Positions 1-10,913 of a stretch of DNA of 64,000 bases are shown piece after piece. The translations under genes and the position numbers were made by a program. The DNA comes from Rotaria sordida (Eukaryota > Rotifera > Eurotatoria > Philodinida > Philodinidae). Within the stretch, counting starts at the first letter, position 1. The number at the start of each line of letters is the position of its first letter. The notes beneath the pieces were generated by a model, which had not been told where the DNA came from, ran no database searches, and worked only from the letters and a program-made list of their open reading frames with translations. Location: positions 91,573-155,572 of the forward strand of contig CAJNOL010000347.1 in the NCBI GenBank assembly GCA_905250125.1, given 5' to 3'.

Positions 1-1258
1 AAAAAATAAAAAGCAAATTGGTCGAACAAAATGCAACCAAAATTTACATACAGAATATTTTAGTTTGTATTTGAAATAGTCTTTATACTTTTATATTCAT
101 AAAAAAATTTTCTTTGCAATATTAACAGTACTTCTGTAGGTTAGCAATACCGCGGAGCACGCACACTTTTCTGTATGCTATGTCGATGAGAACAATAAAT
201 GAATAGGATGTCGTTGATCTTTAGAAGAACCACATCACGTTGTTTCGAGAAGAAACAAATAGATTTTGTAATAGTAAAGATATTTCTCATAGAATGTTTG
301 AAAATAATATGAAGATGAATTCCAATAAATATGCATAATTTTAATTATAACGAACTATTGTTTCAAAGTAGTGGATTTTGCTGCTAAAGACTAGGCTCAT
401 TGTCAATCAGATAGATCAGTAATAATTACAAGCATATGTCCTAATTATAAAATACAAAGAATGTTTCAAGCTAATTAAAACTATCAAAAATTCATTTGTC
501 TTCGGTTGGCTTCAATACAACACGAACTACTGATTAAGTTTACTGATCATGTAAACTATAATTCAAAATAGTAGTATGTTGAGGAAGGTTTTTTTCGATG
601 ACTTCCATGAGTACATGTTCCAATTTGGAGACCTTGTTTTCGCTGATAATTTTTGTAAAAAAATGTTTCTATTTTCATCAACAAATAACAGTGCTACGAT
701 CAAATTGTTCTGAAGTCCTTGAGCAACTCGGTCGGTTCCAGTAATTTAACTTTAACATCGCTATTTATTGATCAAAATAGAAAACCTTTATTTTTTTTTT
801 CAAGAATGATCAATGCAACAAGCTCTATAAAATAGGATACGTCAAAAACGTCTGAAAGGATCCCTGTGAAGTGTCAGAAAAGTTGAATAAACTACTGAAG
901 AAAAGTCCCAAATTATGACTTGCCAATCAAATTCATATTTTGCAAATTAGTAGGTCTTAATAAGGCTGATAAAAGTCTATAAGAGTTCGTCCCCATGCGT
1001 TGTTCTTCTCAAGTTATTATAATTTTACTGAATTTTTTTTATCTTTGGTAAGATATTTGTGAAAAAACGAATGATAGAATTCCACCCATTGGTAGGTCTC
1101 GTAGACCTTAGCATACTCTGAAAATTTCCCTCCAAAAGGACATGTTGCTCTTAAGATATAGAATGTTGACAACATTGAGCTTTTCTTTAAACATATCAAC
1201 AAGATGTTTCAATCAGCATATCTCGTTTTTTTTTTCTCTCCCGAATGATCATACATAC
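1..1258. other. Left edge, no gene supported
   Basis: This stretch lies downstream of the last EXD3-like exon that I can place. It should hold the rest of that gene if the gene is intact, but I found no exon resembling a DEDD 3'-5' exonuclease domain. Several short open frames exist on the minus strand (for example 1017-1202), but their codon use is less A/T-third biased than in the real exons. It is probably intron and transposon debris. Confidence 0.4.
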
Positions 1259-2322
1259 CCAAGCTGGTAATGTATAATAAGGTCGATCTAATTGAGCCAC
1301 TAAAAAATAGAAAAACAAAAACAAACAAATTCTATAAAAAAAAATACAACAATAATGTTTTTACTCCAATATTTTACAGCTGCAATATCATCTCTATCGG
1401 CTAATATTTCAATGAAATATTCTGATAAATCATCATTGCCTTGTACAATATCCTTAAATAATAAAATATTATAAAATTATATATTTTCTTTTTGTTTATT
1501 TACTCCAACTAATTCATTCCAACATTCATCACTCATTGTTTTATCATCATTAATATTATTATATTTAACATTAATTAAATAACCTAATGTTCGTTTATTT
1601 TGTAATGTTGCTAAATTAGGATATCTTTCATTTTGTTCATTACCATATAAATTCCAATAACGTACAGCTAATTTTGATAAAGTTTTTTTATTAAATGTAA
1701 TATTTTTCATATTATATTCATTATTTAAAATATCTTGAATTTTTTTTCCACCATTTTCATATAAATGATTTAATAAATTTATTAAATATTCTTCATATTG
1801 TAAATGATTATCTAAATATATATCAATAAGATGATCTTTTGAATTGAGTATTAATGGTAAAAGAATTTCATTTGGTTGAAATTCTAATTGATAATTTAAT
1901 TTAACTATTATATTTAATGTACGTTTATATATATGTGAATTTGTTGGATATATTAATAATGATTTTAATAAATTAATTAAATAAGATTTTTCTATTTGAA
2001 ATATTTCAATAAAATCTTCTATACATACAATTGGTAATGATTCCGAAATAAAATTATTAAGAATATTTTCATCTATAATTGATGTTGATAATGATTTATT
2101 AAATTGATTTTTCCATTGAAGAAATGAATGAACAAGAAAATTTATTAAATTTGTATCAGCATTATTATTATTATTATTTGAATTAATTAATTGCGAAAGA
2201 TTCTCAAGTAAATCATCATATGGTTTAGATGATTGATTGAAATAATTGAATATTACATTAATTGCTTCATCTTCATTATAAAGTTGATATTTTTCTGATA
2301 GAGAAGTTAAAAATGAAGACAT
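1259..2322 (-). CDS. EXD3 / mut-7-like protein, N-terminal part
   Basis: Three exons close in frame: 2322..1504 (273 codons, phase 0), 1452..1365 (phase 1) and 1299..1259. All have GT donors and AG acceptors. The protein is helical with no catalytic motif in the visible part. The region from about residue 230 on (YPNLATLQNKRTLGYL, then MSDECWNELVG, a VQGNDDL segment, and DRDDIAAVKYW ending LPAW) follows the order seen just before the exonuclease domain in animal EXD3/mut-7 homologues: PNL..QKL..LRYL, MS.ENW, an acidic segment, D...AA.WA, LP. Known family members carry a DEDD 3'-5' exonuclease domain after this point; I cannot find it in the remaining 1.26 kb on the left. The gene may continue past the window through a long intron, or it may be truncated. 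A short Asn run lies near residue 50. The start ATG is the first in the open frame. Confidence 0.6.
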
Positions 2323-4257
2323 GATTTGTCACTTTGTAACAAAAAGAAAAAGAATATGTACTTATGAAAAAGTTGAATAAGAGTTGCGTAAGTTAGCAAA
2401 GTAAGAAAAACAAATTATTTTTACCATATATATTACTATTGAGTTTTTTTTTTAGTTCGAAAGAATATTTTTCATTTGTAATAATGATCTAGCAAATCAA
2501 ACGATAGGCGTTTAAAAATAGATGACACCATATATCGAATAGATATGTACCGAACACAAATTTTATTTCGAAAACTATTCAATCAGTTTCTTTACGAAAG
2601 AACATATTCAATTGTTGAATATCGTTCGACTTCATATTATATGTAAGAGTAGATCTCGGTGAGACTAAGAAAAGTTCAAAAGGATTCGAGCCTATGGCTT
2701 ACTATTGAAGAGTTCTGACTGTTTAAATGAAATTTTTACTAAGGGGAAAGCATTGCTGAAAAATTCCAAACAAAGGATTTCGAATTGAGATTATATCTGC
2801 AAGTACATTTGATAATCCTGATAGTTTCAATGAAAATGAAGATATTTTTCTCAAGATATTCAATATTTAAGTAGACTCGATTAGTGTGTTCTCATACTAT
2901 AAATCGCTCTGTTTTTAGATATTGAGTATCTCGAGAAAGCTATGTTTGTTTTCATTGAAACTTTCACCACTATCAAACTTACCTATAGACATAGTTTCAA
3001 GTCGAAAATCTTTGTTTTGGATTTTCCCACAATAACTTTCTCTTATCAAAAGTTTCATTAACATGATCATAACTCTTCAATAGTAGGCGTCTGACAGTTG
3101 AATATATTCCCTTGTTCAATGATTGCTCAAGATTTTCTTAAGATTCGATCATTTTTGAATATTACTATTGTTATTGTAGGATACTTGCAGAAGTATTCCG
3201 AGCGGGGGGAAGTAACTCTCCAACCTTTGTGATCTCGGAACACACTCGGATAATTGAACAATGTCGAGTTACTTGTGTTGTGAGTAAAAAAAGTTCGTGA
3301 ATTGACAAATTTTGTAATGAAGAGTAAATCTTAATTTTAATGAAGTATCTTTTTATTAGGAGATTTTAAACTTTATTAACAATCGTATTTCAATTTCAAA
3401 TTAATCGAAATGATATTGTTGATATTAAACATCTATGAACATCAAAATAAATAATGACGATCGTGTAGTTTCGTTGAATCATGAGCATATTTTTCAGTAC
3501 AATAAATAGACTAATTTGTAATTGTTTACGGACTACCGTGCCTCACACTAGATAAAATTTTTAGCCAAATTAACTACATTTTTAATTATAGTACGCATAA
3601 GATTCAAAGAGTAGAACATTTTGTTTTCATAATGACTAACTTGTATTCATTTGTTTTGATACTAACAAAACAAAAATGGCATTAAAAAAGACAACTTGAT
3701 ATCGTTGTTACAAGTCTTAGTAGTTTCATTGCACAGGCTAAGCCCCATAAGCCATTGAATCAATATCAAAAAATAGATTTCGAAAGGTTCTGCAGGGATG
3801 TCATTTCCTTGCAGTTTCTTATTTGCATTGTTCTAATTAGTAAAGATCAATTTATTAACTACGTGTAGTACACTTCATTTTTATCCTATGAGTTTTATTA
3901 TCAGATAAAATGAAATTTCACAATACATTAAAAATTAACGAAACATTTCATAGAGATGGACGGTTAGAGACTAGTAGAGGTTAGTTTTAATATATGACTT
4001 AAATTTGAATTTATCATTCTAAAAATTAAAATCAATGACTATTCAATAAATTATAATCATTTCCATTCAATACGATCAATACGAGGAAGAAAAAAATAAT
4101 TTTTTTAAAATTTATTTTCGACTAATGGTCCTTTTAATATCTTAATGCAGAATTTATTTTATAAATAGCTGATTTAAATAAATAAAATTATAATAATTCG
4201 ATCTATATACATAAGAAAAAGAAAAAAAAAAAAATTTTTCACCAAAAAATAATCAAT
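2323..4257. other. Intergenic, 1.9 kb, one palindromic element
   Basis: The 5' flank of the EXD3-like gene and the 3' flank of sugar transporter A. Apart from the inverted-repeat element listed separately I see only AT-rich sequence with homopolymer tracts and no exon-like frame. Confidence 0.5.
2697..3088. mobile_element. Palindromic MITE-like inverted repeat
   Basis: The left arm begins near TACTATTGAAGAGTT and the right arm ends with its near-complement AACTCTTCAATAGTAG. The arms stay alignable inward for about 190 bp each (for example AAACAAAGGATTTCGA against its complement near 3010) and meet at a centre around 2890. There is no coding capacity. Such full-length imperfect hairpins are typical of non-autonomous DNA transposons; no target-site duplication could be fixed by eye. 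Confidence 0.6.
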
Positions 4258-7200
4258 TTATGCTGATGTTAAAACTCCATAACCAACAGTACTACCAACA
4301 TCATTATTGCCATCGATTCGATTTGCATAATGTTGACTTTGTGGTTGACGTTTAGTCCATACTCGACCAGCATTTATTTCTGCATAGATTGTATCAACAG
4401 TTTTTGCTTTTGTTTCTGGTACAAAGAAGAATGTTAAAAGAAAAAATATCAATAGAAGTCCTGTAAATATAAGAAATGTATATTTATGCAATAAACCCTA
4501 GACAAAAAAAATAACATTTTTTAGCAAAAAAAAATTTTTTTTTTTTTAAATTTTACCGTAAAAAGAGGTTTAAAAGTAAGACCAACTATAAAATTAGCTG
4601 ACCAATTAACAAGTACAGCAATACTTGTAGCTGGTACACAATATGTTTGATTAAATAATTCCGATGTAATTAACCATGGTATTGAACCAGGTCCAATAGC
4701 AAAAAATGCAATAAATAAAAAAGTCACTATAAGTGAAATATTGTTCCAAAATGTAGTTGATTGAACAATAAGTGATATAACAAGTATTAAACTTGTTATA
4801 AACATTCCACCAAGACCACTTAAATGAAGAATACGTCGACCAAGACGATCCATAAGAAAAACACTTATTAGTGTAAAAAATACATTCGTTGCACCTAAAC
4901 CTAAATTTGCATATTCAGCTATATCTTTTTTATAACCAGCTGATTGAAATATAACAGTTGAATAATAAACAACAGCATTTATACCCGAGAATTGTTGAGA
5001 TAATTGAAGAAATACTGTTATAAATAATGCCCAACGAACTGTTGGTGTTAGAAATAAATCAATCATTCTAGCCTAAATATAGAATTAAATCAAAAGAAAC
5101 AAAACAAAACAAAACAATTATTTACAGAACGTTGTTGTTGATTTTGTTCATCTTGCATTTCGGATACTTCATAATGAACATTCGGATGTCTACGAAGCCA
5201 TCGAAGTGCTAAAAAAGAAATAATACTTATTAAATAATAAAATTATTGTAACCTTAAAAAAAAAGTCGATAAAAAAAAGAAATCTCTTAGCATTATAGAG
5301 AAACAACTGAATACTCTTGTAATTGAACATAAAGCTTGCTGTGAGAGCAAGTAGTAATAGCTTTAAAAACTTTCCTATAATCCACATAGATTTTTCTTGT
5401 TTCGAAGCTTCTGTCTATTGCAGTTTTCACTATTCGACAATGAATATACATTTTGTTTTTTCGTAACATTTCGAAAAATTCATTCCATGAGGTAAATCTT
5501 CATTTTTCATATGCTATCCTCATACTCGTATGATGGTGTGTCTTATTGAACCATATATTTGGAAATTGAGGTTTGTGAAGAGTAAATTAGGAATCATTCT
5601 TCTGTTAAACATACGACTAATTGTGACTTTCCATTCCACGAATATATATTGATGACAATATTTACTGGTATATCAAATGAGTTTCACAAGTTTCTAAATA
5701 GTTTAGCAAATAAGAGATGCTAAATTATTGAATGCTTTCTGAAGCGACATTTTAGAAGTCGAAAAAAAATATTTATCATTGATAAAATGCTTTTATTGAA
5801 TCAATAATTGCTTAGTGACTACAGATGTTTTTAAAAAAAGCTGTGTAGAGTAAAGGTGTTGTTTGAAAAAAGTTCATACTCTACGTATTTATGTAGTTAT
5901 TTTATCAGTGACTCTTCTGAAATCATAATCAGAAGTACAAGGTTAACAAATAATTGATTTCTTTATAATTTAAAAAAACATTAACAAAAAAAAAATGTTG
6001 TTTCTTATCTAACATAGCTTAATCAATTCAGCCGATATCAGCTACTTCTGAAAGTAACAAAACAAAATAAAACTTATCAAGTACAATTAGTTATAGACGA
6101 TATCTATTTTGCAAGACAGGAGTAAGAGATAATAGCAGATAGCAAACGAAACTATCCTGTTTCTATTCTTGATTCTATTATATATTAAAGTCTTTGGAAT
6201 GTTTTAAGATTTAGATTCTCACTAATGTTATCTTTCTCTATGTTTCAAACTTTTAATAAGATATAGATTTATTCATATGATGCTTATCTGATCTTTGATT
6301 GACTTTATCCTTCATATGTCTTCACTTTTAAGATGCTTTTGATGGCTTTGAAAAGCCATAAAGTTAGTCTCTCTAACCTCCTGATCAATTGGATATCAAT
6401 CAGACAGAACAATAAACTTTTATAATACATTGGAAAAACATCTGAAAAAAAAATGTTAAAAAGTCAGATAATGAAACTTTCAATAATTTGAATGAATTAC
6501 AAATCATTCAAAGTTTACTAATGTCTTTCAATTTCATGAGTTCTCTATTTAGGAATGTGCAGTTTCAGTAAACTGTTCACTGACTACACTGAATCGATGT
6601 AATAGTAGATTTACTGTCAATATTCCAATATTTTTCACTAAATCTTGTAAATCCTTATTTCAACTCAAGTATTAGGTGTCAAGAGGTTATCAGTACTTCC
6701 ATATTTATTTCTACTGATTACTCGAAATAAAATAAATATCCCCCGCACTGCATAATTCATCTGAACTCAATATATATTTATTTTTTTCTTAAATGCATTA
6801 AATTAATCAAGGTCATCTATTTTTATATTTCATTATTCATTTTGTTTTTGCATCAAGTGCATGATTTATTTTATCACTTCTAGATTTAACTCCTTAATAC
6901 TAAAATCCTTGTTGCCAAAATATTGACGTTTAGCTTTTAAATCGATGTATATATACATACCCATGCGAAAGATCAATTATATCAATCACTACAACATATA
7001 TCTTACTAAAAAAAACAAAAAAAAACATGCACTCAACGTCAATCTCTCTTTTGGCTTTTGGTCTTTTGGTCACTGTTGCTATGGCACGACCATGGTCAGG
7101 TCATTCTCATGGGCATACAGGGGATGGAACATCTCAAGGATCTAATGGACACAGATGGGTTAAATTTCATTCACCAAGACATATTTTTTTACCACGACAT

Positions 7201-8870
7201 CTAGCTGAAAAATTAGAACGTCCATGGCCAGCATTTACAGCTAGAAAAATCGCCAATGGAAAATATATGCTCATTGGTCCAGCTCTTATTTTCAAAGTAA
7301 AAGCTACTGATGATATAAGTACAACTAGTGTTCCAGAAATTTCAACAACTGAACAACCTGAAGTTGAAGAAACAACAACAGAATCCATTGTTGAAGAATC
7401 TACACCAGAACCAGAAGAAACTACATCAGAACCTGAACCAGAAGAAACTACACCAGAACCCGAACCAGAAGAAACTACACAAGGAGTACCATCTTTTTTC
7501 AAAAAAGGATCGTATTCAATCAATAATGATGAACAATTATATTTTTTTCAATGATTAATGAAATCATTTAAAAAACAGAAAAAATCAAAAATATAATCAA
7601 GCTATCTTGTATTTGTTTTTCTTGATTAAAAATAAAACTAACCTTTTTCGGCATCAATTAAATTATTTTTTTTAATTAGTAAATATTTTGGACTTTCTGG
7701 CACAAAGAAAAGTAATATTACTTGTATAATACTAAACACAATTGGTAAACCTTATTAAAAAAATAAAAGAAAAATTATTTCATGATAATTTTATTTTATT
7801 TTTTTTTTTGACTTTTTACCTAAAGCATAATGCCATTTATCTTCAGAACCTAATACCGCATGTAAACTAATTGCTTGTGAAACACAAAGCATAGCAACAA
7901 TTCCCAATTGGAATGAACTACCTAATGTACCACGTAAATTTCTTGGTGATATTTCATTTATATAAGTTGGTGCAACCGATGTACCATAACCTTAATTAAA
8001 ATTATAAATCAAATAATTTATAAAAATAAAAATTATTTTTACCACAAGCAAGTCCAATTAAAAATCGTCCAATAATTAAAAGTTCATAGGAATAAACAGG
8101 TTTTGAAAGAAACATTAATATGCATGCAATTGAAGATATTATATTATTTAAATACATTCCACCTTTTCTATATATGTAATAAAATATATTAAAGATCTTA
8201 TTTAAATTTTAATTCCATACCGTCCTAATCGATTAGTAATATAACCACCAAATAGTCCACCGACCATTCCACCCACAGCAAAGATAGATACAGCTAAAGA
8301 ACTAATGAAAAAAAAAAACTTTATTTAAATAGAAGAAAAAAAAAGGACAAATTACAAGATTAATGTTATAATTGATTGACTCATATTTGCAGTTTTCTCT
8401 CGTCTATAGTTTGTTTCATTAATAAAGGCTTCTATCACCTATAAACTATTCTATTAAAAAACAAAAAACCAAAGTAATAAATTACTTACATCTTGTGGGG
8501 CATTTCTATTCATATTGACAAAAAAATCAAACATTCAAAAACAAATCATTTCAAATTAAATAAACTTACAAAACACCAGATGCATAACCAAAATGAAAAG
8601 AGGTTCCGCTAATAGCCGCAATGACGGATAATAATAATGTATTGGTTATACCCTATAAAAATCATCAAGATAAAATATATATTTGATTTTTTTATTTATG
8701 TAATATAAAAATACTGTATGATGATTTTGTCGATTTTCTAAAGGAGGATTATCATTGTCATTGAGAATATTCGATGCACTTAATGGATCATTTCTATCAT
8801 CGTTAGTTTTAATTGATGTTTCTTGATTGTCGCTATCAAGTAAATTTGTTAAAGGTGGATCATTATTCAT
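4258..8870 (-). CDS. Facilitative sugar transporter (GLUT/SLC2, MFS), copy A, one-base frameshift
   Basis: Eleven exons: 8870..8715, 8652..8570, 8505..8490, 8438..8356, 8302..8221, 8167..8043, 7990..7820, 7750..7643, 5208..5126, 5072..4557, 4497..4258. This gives about 553 aa once one extra base is discounted. GLUT hallmarks in order: FHFGYASGVLNAPQ at TM1; NRLGRKGG after TM2; GRFLIGLACGYG; VAPTYINEISPRNLRG; PESPKYLL ahead of the intracellular loop; QLSQQFSGINAVVYYS in TM7, which is the QLS signature of class I transporters; DRLGRR; GPGSIPW; NWSANFIVG; PETK near the end. It has a 52-residue polar cytosolic N-terminus. Exon 5 carries one T too many in a T run at about 8278-8284 (minus-strand ATC TTT TGC for expected ATC TTT GCT), so the frame is broken in this assembly. 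Intron 8 (5209-7642) contains an opposite-strand gene. The product should move hexose across the plasma membrane. Confidence 0.88.
5209..7026. other. Long intron of transporter A upstream of the nested gene
   Basis: AT-rich intronic sequence between the ALRWLRR exon and the nested plus-strand gene. All other introns of this gene are about 45-90 nt, so this one is enlarged. I see no exon-like frame and no convincing transposon end in it; the last ~100 bases would serve as promoter for the nested gene. Confidence 0.5.
6945..6958 (+). promoter_or_regulatory. TATA-like element of the nested secreted-protein gene
   Basis: TGTATATATACATA lies about 70-80 bases before the ATG at 7027, leaving room for a start site near 6975-6985 and a short leader. 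This supports independent transcription of the nested gene. The call rests on motif and spacing only. Confidence 0.35.
7027..7554 (+). CDS. Small secreted Thr/Glu/Pro-rich protein nested in a transporter intron
   Basis: A single-exon frame of 175 aa with a clear signal peptide (MHSTSISLLAFGLLVTVAMA, likely cut after MA). A His/Gly-rich stretch follows (HSHGHTGDGTSQGSNGH), then a basic, aromatic region of about 60 residues (RHIFLPRHLAEKLERP), then an acidic low-complexity tail of repeated PEPEETT/SEPEPEETT units between residues about 118 and 155, and a short end FFKKGSYSINNDEQLYFF. The Thr/Pro repeats could be O-glycosylated. I do not recognise the family. It lies wholly inside intron 8 of sugar transporter A, on the other strand, with its own TATA-like site and AATAAA-type sequence around 7630. 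Codon use matches the neighbouring genes. A 118-residue minus-strand frame overlaps it and is a shadow. Confidence 0.75.
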   Translation: MHSTSISLLAFGLLVTVAMARPWSGHSHGHTGDGTSQGSNGHRWVKFHSPRHIFLPRHLAEKLERPWPAFTARKIANGKYMLIGPALIFKVKATDDISTTSVPEISTTEQPEVEETTTESIVEESTPEPEETTSEPEPEETTPEPEPEETTQGVPSFFKKGSYSINNDEQLYFFQ

Positions 8871-10913
8871 GATATTTTATTCTAAAAATAATAAATTAAT
8901 TTTATTTTCAATTCTTTTTTTATTGATAGATTTTTTATGAAATAAAATTATTAATTGATTTCTTATAATTTATAATTAATAAGAATGATCACTTTGATCT
9001 GAAAGAAATGCACTTATACGAGAAGTCTCAGTTCAACATAAAGAGAAATCTATCTAGATAAAATATTTAAATGACGCAAAAGCATCAAGAAGCCTACCAC
9101 ATAGATATGCTATCTAGATATGTACTTTTATAATACAACAGAATTCACTGATAATTATTAGAAACGGAAGATTGAATGCATTCACGCATAAAAATTCGAA
9201 CATACAGTTGGTATAACGAGTAAACAAATTTTTTCTTAGGAAAATTCAAAGATAATAACTTAACATTTAGTGTCTATAGAATAGACGAATATATGCACAA
9301 GAATATTCTCATAGTAACAAAAGAAAAGAAAAGAAAAGTAAACTGTTCTAAGTAGACGTTCATAGTATATAACTATAGACTTTGTCAGAGATGTTCCTTA
9401 GAAAATTTTCGTTTTTCTTCAACGAAACCGAATGATTTTCTTCGTTTTTTGCTCACCAATCATCGAAATAAGAGTCAATCCCCCTATCTTTATAATAGTT
9501 GACCCGTCTCTCAACATTGATGATCTCGAAATACCCTATATTTTGTAATCAAACAGTTAGAAAGGATTACAGATATCTTAGTCTTACAAAGTTCAACGTT
9601 CCATGAATAGTTTTAAATTGTCATTTTCTCAGTCGACATAAAATGACCAGTGAAAGTTTCTCCATTAAATTCTGTCGTTGTATTTCGGCCTCACTTATTC
9701 TTATCTGTAATAAATTCAAGGTGAACAAATAAAAAAAAGAAATGATATTACAATAATGCACAAAATGAAATTATATTTGCCTGATTAATTATCTTTTAAA
9801 GTAATGTAACGAAAAAAAAAAAGCCAACAAACACAATTTTCTATAAAATAGTTCGTTCTTGACGATTTACGATTTTCAAAAATATTCAATCCGATAAACA
9901 TCGTTGAATATTTTCATTAAAAACAAAGAAAAAAGACATAATAACAACATAAATGCAACAAATACACAATAAAGTTTCATTACAAAATACAAAAAACAAA
10001 ATGCGAAAAGTAACAATATGATACGCTAGAATAAAAAAATGCGAAGATATACAGTACTGGACAAATATTATCAAAAAAAAGATATTTTTAATTTTGTTGT
10101 TTCTTCTAATTATTCGTTCGAGCTGAAACTTTCAGAATATTATAAGGATCATGAGAGCTATTGTTGAGAAGAATTTCAGGCTGAAAATTCAATACAATGA
10201 TTATAACTCAAGAAGAAAGGTCTAACAGCATGAATTCTTTCAAGATTTTCATCTACACTATGAGCAAAATATGCGTTCAAATGGAGATTGTTAGTCAGAT
10301 GACTTTTTCGGAAATTACTTTTTTTTTTAATAGTGCCATGTTAAAGAATTTAAAATTCTAAACAAAATGAGCGATTGTCGCGTTTTCTTCGATGATCTCT
10401 AAACTGGTTACAGACATTACAAAACACGAAAACATGTGAAATTTATCAAAAGAAAAAACAGATAAAGAACCCATTTGTTTTTTTGTTATCTTTTTTTGGT
10501 GTTTTTAATTTTTTCGGGGTAGACCATCAGAAACAAAACCACAACCATTCATTTTCTTCAGAATTTTGCACTTTGTAAAAGATAAAGCTATTTAAAAAAA
10601 TAATTTCTAAAAAAGTCGCCCGAGTACTCAAAAATAGCCGTTTTTTGTTTTTCTAGAAACCTTCCCTTCATTGTCTGTCTATGAAATCTTGAAATAGAAT
10701 GGTCTATTTTAAATTTAAGCTAGAACAAAAATATCTTGTTTCTTTAATTTTATCCAATATTACATATACATATATATATAATATAGAAATCTATATACAA
10801 AAACAAAAACCAAATTCTCTCCTCATCAGATCTGAGATAATAACAAGAGGTGGTAACATAATAAACGCTGATGACTAGGTATATCAAAAATTGAAAAATA
10901 CATTTTTGTTAAA
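8871..10913. other. Intergenic between the two sugar transporters
   Basis: Two kilobases separate the 5' end of copy A from the 3' end of copy B. It contains short A/T runs and, at about 10040-10740, sequence related to the MITE family found at 12.2 and 60.0 kb. No exon-like frame was seen. Confidence 0.5.
10040..10740. repeat. Degenerate DNA-transposon remnant
   Basis: It begins near ACAGTACTGGACAAATATT, similar to ends of Tc1-like elements, and internally (10330-10460) shares blocks such as TTAAAGAA...AAAATGA.CGAT and AATTTATCAAAA with the MITE copies at 12170 and 60041. No intact inverted repeat remains. Weak call. Confidence 0.35.

Noticed and set aside
1017-1202. 61-codon minus-strand frame near the left edge, possible continuation of the EXD3-like gene
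   Set aside because: Its text does not resemble an exonuclease domain and its codon bias differs from exons 1-3.
7167-7523. 118-codon minus-strand frame over the nested secreted gene
   Set aside because: Antisense shadow of the Pro-Glu-Thr repeat; no start context or family resemblance, while the plus strand has a signal peptide.
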